Source: Tenacibaculum gallaicum
Lineage (GTDB): Bacteria > Bacteroidota > Bacteroidia > Flavobacteriales > Flavobacteriaceae
DNA: 64,000 nt
Direction of reading: 5' to 3'
Assembly: GCF_003387615.1 (NCBI RefSeq)
Contig: NZ_QUNS01000002.1
Location: 248,001-312,000, forward strand
Shown here: positions 36,801 to 43,885 of the stretch, in pieces
How positions within the stretch are numbered: the stretch's first letter is position 1
How the letters are laid out: the number at the start of each line of letters is the position of its first letter
Notes under the pieces: model-generated
Databases searched by the model: none
What the model saw: the letters and a program-made list of their open reading frames with translations, nothing else
What the model was told of the DNA's origin: nothing
Position numbers and translations under genes: made by a program

Positions 36801-39800
36801 TATTGTTTTAACTTTATCATTTAAATGAATAAGCTCAGTATTTATAACAGTGTGATTTTTTTCAACTTGAATAACTACAGTTATATCTTTTGAAGCAGAG
36901 CCAATTTGTAACTCTACAATATCGTTTGGTTTATAGTTTGTTTTATTAGTTTTGAAAAAGAACAATTGATTATCAATTACTTTTTTCTCAGTAGCATGAG
37001 TTACTGTAAAAAGAGCTTTATCGGTAACTTTTTGTCCGAATTCATCTTTAGTATCTAGAATAATAATGTATTTACCAGAAATCCATTTTTTATAGTTACT
37101 AAGCGTAATTTTTTTGGATTCTTTTGTGTCGAAGTTTTGTTCAAATACTAATTTCCCTTTTTTCCAATTTTTAGGATTTTGTTCTTCTGAAGTATAAGGA
37201 TCATGAGGAAATAAGTTTCTAAACTCACTTTCGGAAATGTCTTGGTAATTTGGAGTATCCCAAGGTCTTTTACGTAATGGATTTTTAGGTGCTTGTAATT
37301 TATAGACTTTAATGTTTCCTTTAGCAGGAATAAACTCTCCATTTAAGTTTCTACTTGAAATTCCAATTGTTGTTTCCTTATCTGACTTATCTATTGTTGG
37401 AGGCACTTGTACATTGGCAAGTAGTGCATGATATCCAACTTTAACAATAGAGGTAGCTGAGCGAGTTTCTCCATTAACATCGGTTACATCAGCGGTAACT
37501 TCATATTCAAAAACAGGTAAGCTTTTTTTATCAACACTTTCATCAGGTAAAGCCTTGAATATAATTGAAAAGTTACCTTGTGTATCGGTTGTTAATTCAC
37601 CGTGTGTAATTTCTTGTGCTTCTGAAGTAAACTGAGGTCTACGCCAATACCACCAAATAGGGTATTGTACTTTACGATGTACGCGATACACCACCTTAGC
37701 ATCTGTAATATTTGAACCAGCAAAAGCTTTTGCAAATCCGTTTACTGTAATACTATCATTTAATTTATAGGTTTTAGTGATAGGGTTAAACTCGGTTTTA
37801 AACTTTGGACGTTTGTATTCTTCAACTGAAATACGGGTAATATAGTTTTCTTGTTTAAAATCAAAATCTACGTTGTTATAAAACTCACTTTTTTGTTTTT
37901 TACTTTTATCTATAGAAAACCAGTATTCACCTGTTAACCCTGTATTAGGTAATATAATTTCTCCTGAAGCTGAACCGTATTCGTTCAATTTTACATCAAG
38001 TGTTTTTACTGCTTCTCCATTAACATTATTCAACGTTATTTGTACAAACTCATTAGTAAAAGGTGTTGATTTGTCTTCTCTTTCTTGAATGAAGATAGCT
38101 TTGAAATGTACGGTTTGTCCTGGGCGATAAATACTTCTATCGGTAAAAATAAAAGGTCTTATGCTCGTATAATCATCATTTGTAGTAGCTTGTTCTTGAT
38201 GTTTATTCAGGTAGTAATTACCAAAAACAGCGGCATCGTTTTTAGATGTAACTGTAACATATACATTACCATAATTAGCATCACTTTTAAAAGAAGCAAA
38301 CCCGTTTTTGTCAGTTGTTAGTTTTTTATGAATCGTTTTTGCGTATCTACGTTGCTCATTTTGTAATAATAATTCAGCACTTTTAATTGGGTTTCCTGTA
38401 TTTCTGTCAAGAACTTGGTAGGTTTTTATACCGTCATTATTGTTTTCTACTAAAACTAAATTTGTAGCTTGTGAATTAGCTGTAGCATATAAACTAGTAG
38501 CATTAAAAGTTGGGTTTTGATGTGCTACAATTAAATAGTTTCCTTGAACAAGTTTAGGAACTACTATTTCGGTAGTATGTACTAAATAATCTTTTTCGTT
38601 TCGTAAGTTACTATTCCACGAAGTCGCTTTTTGAAGTTTTTGAATAAAATTAAAACGCTCTTCCTTTTTGTAAATTTGTTGAAGTTCATCTAATTGTTTT
38701 CGATTAATTTTATAAGCAGAAAAGTATAGTTTATCAATGTTATTATAGGTAACTAATAATCTTGAATGGGTTTGAATTGGAACAAATTTTTCAGAAAGAA
38801 GACTAAGTGATGTGGCTGTGATTTGTTGTTGTAAAGCTTCACATTTTTCAGCAGCTAAACTTTTAGGAAATTGTTCAATAATTTTTTTGCAAATAGCAAG
38901 CGCTTGTCTGTTTTTAAATCGAAAATCTTTGTTTTTATTAGTATGATATGTGTTTGCTTGTTGCCTGTAAACTCTAGCGATTTCATAATCGTACAATCCA
39001 CTAAACTCTTTGTTATTGTGATTATTTTCTGCGGAGTTTTTTAAAGTTCTTAGTAACAAGTTTTGTTTGTTGTTAAAAGTTGCATGTTGATCCACAAATT
39101 GTAATCGTTGAATATCAGCATCTACAAGGGCGTTAAGATTCTTGTTTTTTAAATGAAAGCTAATTAATTTTTGATAGATTTTTAAGGCATTAAACTGCAA
39201 TGATAAATCATCTTTTGTAGTAAGGTTTAATGCAGAAAACTTATCAGCTTCACTTAAGTATAAAGCGTTATCAATTTTAAATTGATAAGTAGGTTTTGTA
39301 ATGTTAGTTTCTGTGGTTTTATAAAACTCTAAGGCATTGTGCGCTAAAAAGTCAAATAGGGTAGGACGGTATTTTTTAGAGTCTTTTTCTGTTTGAATAA
39401 TATCTTTAAAGGTATAAATATCAGTTTTTTGTAACTCATATTCATTTTCTAAAGAATTTTGATAGTGGCAATGAATTTCTGCAAACAGCGTATTTAAGTC
39501 CCATGTTCTAAAATCATTTCCATCTACTTTTTCTTGTGTTTGGGTACGATTGTAAAATTTCCATCTGTTTTGATTAAAATATTGCCAGTATAAGTTAGCT
39601 AATACATTTTCTAGCACATTTTTTGTCGGAAATTTACTTTTGTTAATCTGCTGTTTGAACTCATCAATAATCTTTAATTGTGCATTTTCTTCTAAAGTTA
39701 AAGAGTACTTACTTTTATAAAACAAAGATTTTATAATCTGAGGAGCATTGTTGCTTTTTTCAGCTTTATCGTAAATAGTATTTACTATTTTTAAAGCAGA

Positions 39801-39920
39801 CTTAGGTAAGTTTTCTGCCTCAAACTTGTGAGCTTTTTCCCATAAATTATTATAGTTTTCTTGGGAATGTACTAAGGTTGAAAATAAAATCATTAGCAAA
39901 ATGGAGGTTAATTTCTTCAT
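33804..39920 (-). CDS. Large alpha-2-macroglobulin family protein with thioester motif
   Basis: This 2038-residue protein is a bacterial alpha-2-macroglobulin, a periplasmic protease trap. A signal peptide (ending VHSQ) lacks a lipobox. The first 400 residues are helical and specific to Bacteroidetes members. An MG2-like domain has TDRSIYRPGQTVHFKAIF, and the A2M family core has FPHLQ-like FYPHLQTDKDGNVTFSFTTPEALTRWKL. The thioester motif C1483-S-E1485-Q1486 is intact in YPYECSEQTF, so covalent capture of attacking proteases is plausible. A likely bait region with MIVEEKELLDTQEADLAN lies before the A2M core. The length exceeds most bacterial members. A short flavobacterial repeat lies inside the gene at 35561-35580. 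Confidence 0.9.
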   Translation of the reverse strand: MKKLTSILLMILFSTLVHSQENYNNLWEKAHKFEAENLPKSALKIVNTIYDKAEKSNNAPQIIKSLFYKSKYSLTLEENAQLKIIDEFKQQINKSKFPTKNVLENVLANLYWQYFNQNRWKFYNRTQTQEKVDGNDFRTWDLNTLFAEIHCHYQNSLENEYELQKTDIYTFKDIIQTEKDSKKYRPTLFDFLAHNALEFYKTTETNITKPTYQFKIDNALYLSEADKFSALNLTTKDDLSLQFNALKIYQKLISFHLKNKNLNALVDADIQRLQFVDQHATFNNKQNLLLRTLKNSAENNHNNKEFSGLYDYEIARVYRQQANTYHTNKNKDFRFKNRQALAICKKIIEQFPKSLAAEKCEALQQQITATSLSLLSEKFVPIQTHSRLLVTYNNIDKLYFSAYKINRKQLDELQQIYKKEERFNFIQKLQKATSWNSNLRNEKDYLVHTTEIVVPKLVQGNYLIVAHQNPTFNATSLYATANSQATNLVLVENNNDGIKTYQVLDRNTGNPIKSAELLLQNEQRRYAKTIHKKLTTDKNGFASFKSDANYGNVYVTVTSKNDAAVFGNYYLNKHQEQATTNDDYTSIRPFIFTDRSIYRPGQTVHFKAIFIQEREDKSTPFTNEFVQITLNNVNGEAVKTLDVKLNEYGSASGEIILPNTGLTGEYWFSIDKSKKQKSEFYNNVDFDFKQENYITRISVEEYKRPKFKTEFNPITKTYKLNDSITVNGFAKAFAGSNITDAKVVYRVHRKVQYPIWWYWRRPQFTSEAQEITHGELTTDTQGNFSIIFKALPDESVDKKSLPVFEYEVTADVTDVNGETRSATSIVKVGYHALLANVQVPPTIDKSDKETTIGISSRNLNGEFIPAKGNIKVYKLQAPKNPLRKRPWDTPNYQDISESEFRNLFPHDPYTSEEQNPKNWKKGKLVFEQNFDTKESKKITLSNYKKWISGKYIIILDTKDEFGQKVTDKALFTVTHATEKKVIDNQLFFFKTNKTNYKPNDIVELQIGSASKDITVVIQVEKNHTVINTELIHLNDKVKTIKVPVTKNDLDGFVIKYYFVNYNSFASGIIPISVPNEQSTITIETNTFRDKLQPGTQQTWSFTIKNDKNNKVAAEVLASMYDASLDEFKPHNWSFNPISTSTYYSYSGNANAYQSFGNERFRVFNNNYPSSFKTQQYDQLNWFGFYFGMNRNIRLRGLAMSSKMQPSPEVEMIVEEKELLDTQEADLANESVMTGYAKKEPKQEKVSLDGVQIRKNLQETAFFYPHLQTDKDGNVTFSFTTPEALTRWKLQLLAHTKELQTTTKILTTITQKELMVIPNTPRFLREGDQITLSTKIANISDKNLQGTAQLVLTDAVTGKEINLLDNSAKNQSFSVDANGNTNVSWNLSVPDTYQAIQYKIVAKAGDFSDGEQNVLPVLSNRMLVTETLPMWVRSNQTKTFTLDKLQNQTSTTLSHHKLTLEVTSNPAWYAVQALPYLMEYPYECSEQTFARYYANTLASHIANSNPRIQEVFNAWKSSDALLSNLEKNQELKSLIIQETPWLRDAQSETEQKKRIALLFDLNKMNNEQQNTIHKLQQMQLNNGGFPWFKGGDYPNAYITNHIAIGFGHLQKLGITKIDDSTKKMLVNAIHFLDTEIEHTYKKLLEKAERIKAEKGQKEYTKYLEQNHLNYFIIQYLYMRSFYKDIDVNSTTKTAIEYYKNQTATYWKEFSLYGKGQIALLQFRNGEASIADKILKSLKENSITSDELGMYWKENQPSWYWHQAPIETQSLLIEAFSEIEDDTQTIDNLKIWLLKNKQTNRWKTTKATTEAVYALLLQGSDWISVTDMVDVKIGSKTINPSKLEDAKVEAGTGYFKTSWNGSEITPEMSTVSITKKGKGIAWGGLYWQYFEDLDKITSAKTPLQLKKKLFKKVNTNTGKQLQEVTAHTQLHVGDLITVRIELRSDRDMEFVHMKDMRASGVEPINVLSQYKWQDGLGYYESTKDAATNFFFDRLPKGIYVFEYDVRVNNAGNFSNGVTTIQSMYAPEFSSHSKGERLLIK
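35561..35580 (-). repeat. Short dispersed repeat inside the A2M coding region
   Basis: The minus strand reads GACTTCGACTACGCTCAGTC, with self-complementary halves around GACTNCGCTC. From memory, sequences of the form CTTCGACTNCGCTCAG occur widely between genes in flavobacterial genomes. Here it is in frame and encodes about TSTTLSH near residue 1447, just before the thioester region, as if inserted into the gene. Confidence 0.5.
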
Positions 39921-40066
39921 AACATGTTGTTCGTTTATCTACACAAAATACTTAAAAATGGGAGATTATAACAAGGATAAACTTGTAAAACCTACATTTG
40001 AGTGAGTGTAAGTAGTTTTTCAGTGAGTTTCGATTTAAAGATACTTAAAATTCTCGCTTGGTTTTG

Positions 40067-40074
40067 TATTTTTG
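40067..40074 (+). promoter_or_regulatory. Candidate promoter of the Mpl-like gene
   Basis: TATTTTTG matches the TAnnTTTG -7 element 26 bases before the ATG at 40101, a sensible distance for a short leader. The -33 element is not clear. Confidence 0.45.
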
Positions 40075-40100
40075 ACGCTTATATCACAGATAACAGCACT

Positions 40101-41456
40101 ATGAAAATTCACTTTATAGCTATTGGAGGTAGCGCAATGCATAACCTAGCAATCGCATTACAACAAAAAGGATACCAAATAACAGGGAGTGATGATACAA
40201 TTCACGATCCATCAAAAACACGTTTAGCAAATAAAGGTTTGTTACCTAGTGAGTTTGGTTGGTTTCCAGAGAAAATAACTACTGATTTAGATGCTGTTAT
40301 TTTAGGAATGCATGCAAAAAAAGATAACCCAGAGTTGTTGAAAGCACAGGAACTAGGAATGAAAATTTATTCGTACCCTGAGTTTTTATATGAACAATCT
40401 AAAGATAAAACTCGTGTGGTTATTGGTGGATCTCATGGAAAAACGACCATAACTTCAATGATTTTACATGTGTTAAATTATCATGATAGGGAAGTGGATT
40501 ATATGGTGGGTGCACAGTTAGAAGGTTTTGATACCATGGTGCATTTAACTCAAGAAAATGAGTTTATTGTTTTGGAGGGTGATGAATACTTGAGTTCTCC
40601 AATAGATATGCGTCCGAAGTTTCATTTGTACAAACCAAATATTGCATTGTTAAGTGGAATTGCTTGGGATCATATTAATGTATTTCCAACATTTGAAAAT
40701 TATGTTGAACAGTTTTCAACCTTTACTGATTCGTTGACGAATGGTGGAATAATGGTATATAATGAAGAAGATGAGGTGTTAAAAGAGGTTGTTGAAAATT
40801 CTAATCACCCGATAAAAAAATATCCTTATAAAACCCCTGATTATTTTATTGATAATGGAATTACTTATTTAGAAACACCTGAAGGTAATTTACCGTTAGA
40901 AATTTTTGGAGAGCATAATTTACAAAACTTGGCAGGAGCAAAATGGATTTGCCAACACATGGGAATTGATGAGGATGAGTTTTATGAAGCAATTGCTAGT
41001 TTTAAAGGGGCTAGTAAGCGATTAGAAAAGATTGCTGAAAGTTCCTTAACAGTTGTGTTTAAGGATTTTGCACATTCACCATCTAAAGTAGCAGCGACTA
41101 CAGCAGCGGTTAAAGACCAGTATTTGAATAGAACTTTGTTAGCATGTTTAGAACTTCATACTTATTCAAGTCTAAACGCTGAGTTTTTATCAGAATACAA
41201 AGGAGCTTTAAATAAAGCTGATAAAGCAGTGGTGTTTTATTCTCCACATGCTGTGAAAATTAAACAACTTGAAGAAGTTTCATCAGTACAAATAGCTAGA
41301 GCTTTTGAACGTGATGATTTGATTATTTATACAAAACCACAAGAATTTAAAGAGTTTTTATTTAGTCAAAACCTTGAAAATACTGCTTTGTTGTTGATGA
41401 GCTCAGGGAACTACGGAGGTTTAGATTTTGATGAGGTCAAAGCTTTGGTTGATTAA
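40101..41456 (+). CDS. mpl: Mpl-like UDP-MurNAc:tripeptide ligase
   Basis: This 451-residue Mur ligase family enzyme probably joins recycled L-Ala-gamma-D-Glu-meso-DAP to UDP-MurNAc, feeding salvaged muropeptides back into wall synthesis. The N-terminal domain begins MKIHFIAIGGSAMHNLA; the ATP loop is GGSHGKTTITSMI; later motifs are LEGDEYLSSP, SGIAWDHINVFP, FGEHNLQNLAGA and FKDFAHSPSK. GGSAMHNLA, in place of the GIGGxGMSG of MurC, points to Mpl. The ATG at 40101 is used because the family starts there; an in-frame extension to 40002 has no homologous character. It ends 20 bases inside the convergent nucleotidyltransferase gene. Confidence 0.9.
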   Translation: MKIHFIAIGGSAMHNLAIALQQKGYQITGSDDTIHDPSKTRLANKGLLPSEFGWFPEKITTDLDAVILGMHAKKDNPELLKAQELGMKIYSYPEFLYEQSKDKTRVVIGGSHGKTTITSMILHVLNYHDREVDYMVGAQLEGFDTMVHLTQENEFIVLEGDEYLSSPIDMRPKFHLYKPNIALLSGIAWDHINVFPTFENYVEQFSTFTDSLTNGGIMVYNEEDEVLKEVVENSNHPIKKYPYKTPDYFIDNGITYLETPEGNLPLEIFGEHNLQNLAGAKWICQHMGIDEDEFYEAIASFKGASKRLEKIAESSLTVVFKDFAHSPSKVAATTAAVKDQYLNRTLLACLELHTYSSLNAEFLSEYKGALNKADKAVVFYSPHAVKIKQLEEVSSVQIARAFERDDLIIYTKPQEFKEFLFSQNLENTALLLMSSGNYGGLDFDEVKALVD

Positions 41457-42504
41457 AAAATATATCAAATAAATACTTTCTGTACTTTTTTAAGTAAAAA
41501 GATTTTAAAATAACAGAAAAGCGGTGTTTGTATAAAAAGTATAGCTCCCATTTTTTTTTGTTATCAGCACTTTTTTTAGGGTTATTCATAAAGAAAAGTA
41601 CTTTATTGATGTACCTCTTTGTCTTATGTGTTTTTGTATATTCTAGTGATTGAGGAGAATTAAGAATATAACTAGTAGTAGCAAGGAAGTTTTTTAAATG
41701 GTCAGATTCAGGATGGTAAAAGTTGTTTAAAACTGTTTTTATCGAAGCTTTTTTGGATAACATATAGATGTCATAAGAGTTTCTTAAAGCAATTGATTTG
41801 AACCATTGACCTTTGTCGTTAATTTGTTTATTAAAAGAAGTTAAAAGAACTTGATTTTCATACGAAAGAACATTAGTGTTATTAGTTAGTCTTTTTAAAC
41901 TATTTTTAATAAAATTATAATCAAACCCTTTTTCATTTGTAATCATTTTATAATGTACTTCGACCGCAGCAATTTTTCCTTCTTTAGTTATTTTAGGGTA
42001 ATGTCTATTTAAGACGGTATTATCTATGTAGTTAGAAGTTTTCTCTTTATATCCGTTTTCTTTGAGAATATTAACAGTAAGGTTAAACAGTTCAGGCTTG
42101 ACCAAAAAATCAATATCACCTACCATGCGTTCGGCAATATCTTGGTATAATCCTTCAAGTAAATTACCTGTTCCTTTTAAAAAGATAGGAGTGATGTTGT
42201 TTGAAACCAAAAGCTTATTAATTTCTTTAGCTTCTGTTATAATACTTTTATTACGTTCTCTGTTGAGGTTAGTAATATGTTGCATATATTCTACTAAATT
42301 AGTAGGGAGGTAATGTAAAAAATTAGCACGGTTTAAATTACAATACAATGCAGGAAAAACATAATGGGCAGTACTTACCTTAACAACAGCATCCCAATCA
42401 ACCGTGTTGGCTTTTATTTTTTCTTCAATCATTTTGCGATTATCTCTTTCATGAGTGATTGTTAAACACTTTGCAACAAATAATAGGGTTTCTTTATAAT
42501 TCAT
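41437..42504 (-). CDS. NTP_transf_5-type nucleotidyltransferase of a peptide-modification cluster
   Basis: This 355-residue protein belongs to the uncharacterised nucleotidyltransferase family often found beside HPr-kinase-like genes in RiPP and surface-protein clusters. The catalytic pattern is visible as K110-G111-T-G, then R126 and D130-I-D132 (MVGDIDFLVKP), with a later EVHYKM histidine segment. It probably transfers a nucleotidyl or related group to a peptide, protein or small molecule; the target is unknown. The ATG at 42504 overlaps the end of the kinase-like gene by 11 bases, so translation is likely coupled. The C-terminal 80 residues are basic and helical. Confidence 0.78.
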   Translation of the reverse strand: MNYKETLLFVAKCLTITHERDNRKMIEEKIKANTVDWDAVVKVSTAHYVFPALYCNLNRANFLHYLPTNLVEYMQHITNLNRERNKSIITEAKEINKLLVSNNITPIFLKGTGNLLEGLYQDIAERMVGDIDFLVKPELFNLTVNILKENGYKEKTSNYIDNTVLNRHYPKITKEGKIAAVEVHYKMITNEKGFDYNFIKNSLKRLTNNTNVLSYENQVLLTSFNKQINDKGQWFKSIALRNSYDIYMLSKKASIKTVLNNFYHPESDHLKNFLATTSYILNSPQSLEYTKTHKTKRYINKVLFFMNNPKKSADNKKKWELYFLYKHRFSVILKSFYLKKYRKYLFDIFFNQPKL

Positions 42505-43615
42505 CAGCAAATATTTTTTTTACAGTTTCAATCATTTTTTCATTATCAGAATAGGTTAATTGGTAGCATGGTAATTTTTCAAACCAATCTAAAAAAAGTT
42601 TAGCATTTTGAGGAATTGGAGACAACCACGAATCTGGAACTAATTGTTCAAAAGCTGTAATACTTGAAATTTTATTAATAATTAGATTGCTGCCTTTTTG
42701 ATACTTGATGAATATTAAAGCTTTGCAAGGTAGTTTTAAAGAATAATCGTGATTATTTGTAGGTAGATAACGAACTGTTTTATTTAGTCTTTCAAAATGA
42801 TATTCAGCAGACGTTTTTAACTCAGGATACATTGGAAGTAAGGTGTCGAGACTATTTTTCTTGATAGATATAGCAGCAGGAAAGCTGTGCACATTTAAAT
42901 TATTGTCTACAGGTACAAAATCATCAGCTAAACAAATAAAACCATTATTTTGCAATAATGCCAGAGAAGTACTTTTCCCATTACCAGAATCACCTAAAAA
43001 TAAAACAGAATTACTATTGTCACTAACAGCTGAAGCATGAAAAACACCTGTCCATTTATCTTCTTTTTTGTTATGGATTTTTTGCACTAGTTCCATAGAG
43101 AATTTACCTTGGAAATAATGTATTTCTCTTAAGTTCCAAGTGTCAATAATAACATCATCCACAGAAAAAGAAATAGCATTATGATTGCTAAAAACTTCAA
43201 ATTTATGATTGATATTCTTGGTTCTTTCAATTTCTAAATGGGCAAATTTGGGATGAATTAAAGAACTTTCTAAGTCAGAAGCATATTTTACCTCTAAAAT
43301 CAAACCTTTAATTTTATAATGTTTTATTGAGGCAAATGAAGTTGGTTTAATTACAGGAAGAGGTTTGTTTTCCTTGTTAGCTTCTTTCGAGGTATTGAGT
43401 AAAACCTCAATATCTTGAACTAAATTGAATGTTTCTTTATAAGGGATGTTAAGTTGCTTAGTTATTTGGGTAATTATTTCTTGTTTATCAACATTTTGAT
43501 TTAAAAGAAAGAGTGTTTCAGCTACAAGTGGTTCTACAACAAGATATTCATTATTGTCTTGAAACCAAACGATACTTTTATTTTCTATATCTTGTTTAAT
43601 TATTTTATTCATCAT
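42494..43615 (-). CDS. PqqD-like/HPr-kinase-like protein
   Basis: This 373-residue protein fuses an N-terminal PqqD-like peptide-binding domain (residues 1-75, EYLVVEPLVAETLFLLNQ, then an acidic helix) to an HPr-kinase-like domain. The P-loop is G208-DSGNGK214-ST, preceded by VFHASAV and followed by LADDFVPVD and FPAAISIKK. True HPr kinases regulate carbon use in Firmicutes; homologues in lasso-peptide clusters phosphorylate the precursor peptide. Here a 60-residue peptide gene lies just upstream, separated by a terminator hairpin, and a nucleotidyltransferase gene overlaps its 3' end. The likely job is to bind and modify that peptide. Peptide identity and reaction are inference. Confidence 0.8.
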   Translation of the reverse strand: MMNKIIKQDIENKSIVWFQDNNEYLVVEPLVAETLFLLNQNVDKQEIITQITKQLNIPYKETFNLVQDIEVLLNTSKEANKENKPLPVIKPTSFASIKHYKIKGLILEVKYASDLESSLIHPKFAHLEIERTKNINHKFEVFSNHNAISFSVDDVIIDTWNLREIHYFQGKFSMELVQKIHNKKEDKWTGVFHASAVSDNSNSVLFLGDSGNGKSTSLALLQNNGFICLADDFVPVDNNLNVHSFPAAISIKKNSLDTLLPMYPELKTSAEYHFERLNKTVRYLPTNNHDYSLKLPCKALIFIKYQKGSNLIINKISSITAFEQLVPDSWLSPIPQNAKLFLDWFEKLPCYQLTYSDNEKMIETVKKIFADEL

Positions 43616-43630
43616 GATTGACTAAAAGTA

Positions 43631-43660
43631 AAAAACCTCGATAAAACTATCGAGGTTTTT
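43631..43660 (-). terminator. Terminator hairpin between peptide gene and kinase-like gene
   Basis: Thirteen-base perfect arms AAAAACCTCGATA (43631-43643) and TATCGAGGTTTTT (43648-43660) flank an AAAC loop. It lies in the 63 bases between the peptide stop codon and the kinase start, on the transcribed strand, and is followed by T bases. Partial read-through would give high peptide and low enzyme expression. Confidence 0.85.
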
Positions 43661-43678
43661 AAATGATTTTTTTTAAGA

Positions 43679-43861
43679 TTAAAATCCACTTCCAGGATCG
43701 TCTGGGGCGCTTTGTGCTTGCGCTTTTTGAGGATTTAAAATCATATAAGTTCCTAAGGCCGTTAAAGCAGCGTATTTACTATAGCTTCCTATTTTTTTTA
43801 AGGCCTCTTTACGATTAATATCTTTAGAATTTGTATCAGTCTTTTTTATGTTTTTCTTCAT
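43679..43861 (-). CDS. 60-residue secreted-peptide or precursor candidate
   Basis: This 60-residue peptide starts with a lysine-rich stretch, then carries a Tat-like motif R17-K-E-A-L-K-K-I-G25, a hydrophobic segment (about residues 30-43, YAALTALGTYMILN), a helix-breaking NPQK, and AQA at 47-49, which suits signal peptidase I. The remaining tail is QSAPDDPGSGF, 11 residues, acidic and proline/glycine-rich with two serines (S51, S58). Peptides with (R)REALKKxG and an AxA-like end beside PqqD/HPr-kinase genes recur in bacteria, from memory. It could be a RiPP-like precursor for the adjacent enzymes or a secreted signal. The gene is short, but the motif, spacing and context make it real. Confidence 0.75.
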   Translation of the reverse strand: MKKNIKKTDTNSKDINRKEALKKIGSYSKYAALTALGTYMILNPQKAQAQSAPDDPGSGF

Positions 43862-43885
43862 AATTGCTCGATTTTTATAGCTTAC

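Noticed and set aside
42494..43615. True HPr kinase/phosphorylase
   Set aside because: There is an N-terminal PqqD-like domain, no HPr or PTS genes nearby, and the context is a small peptide gene and a nucleotidyltransferase.
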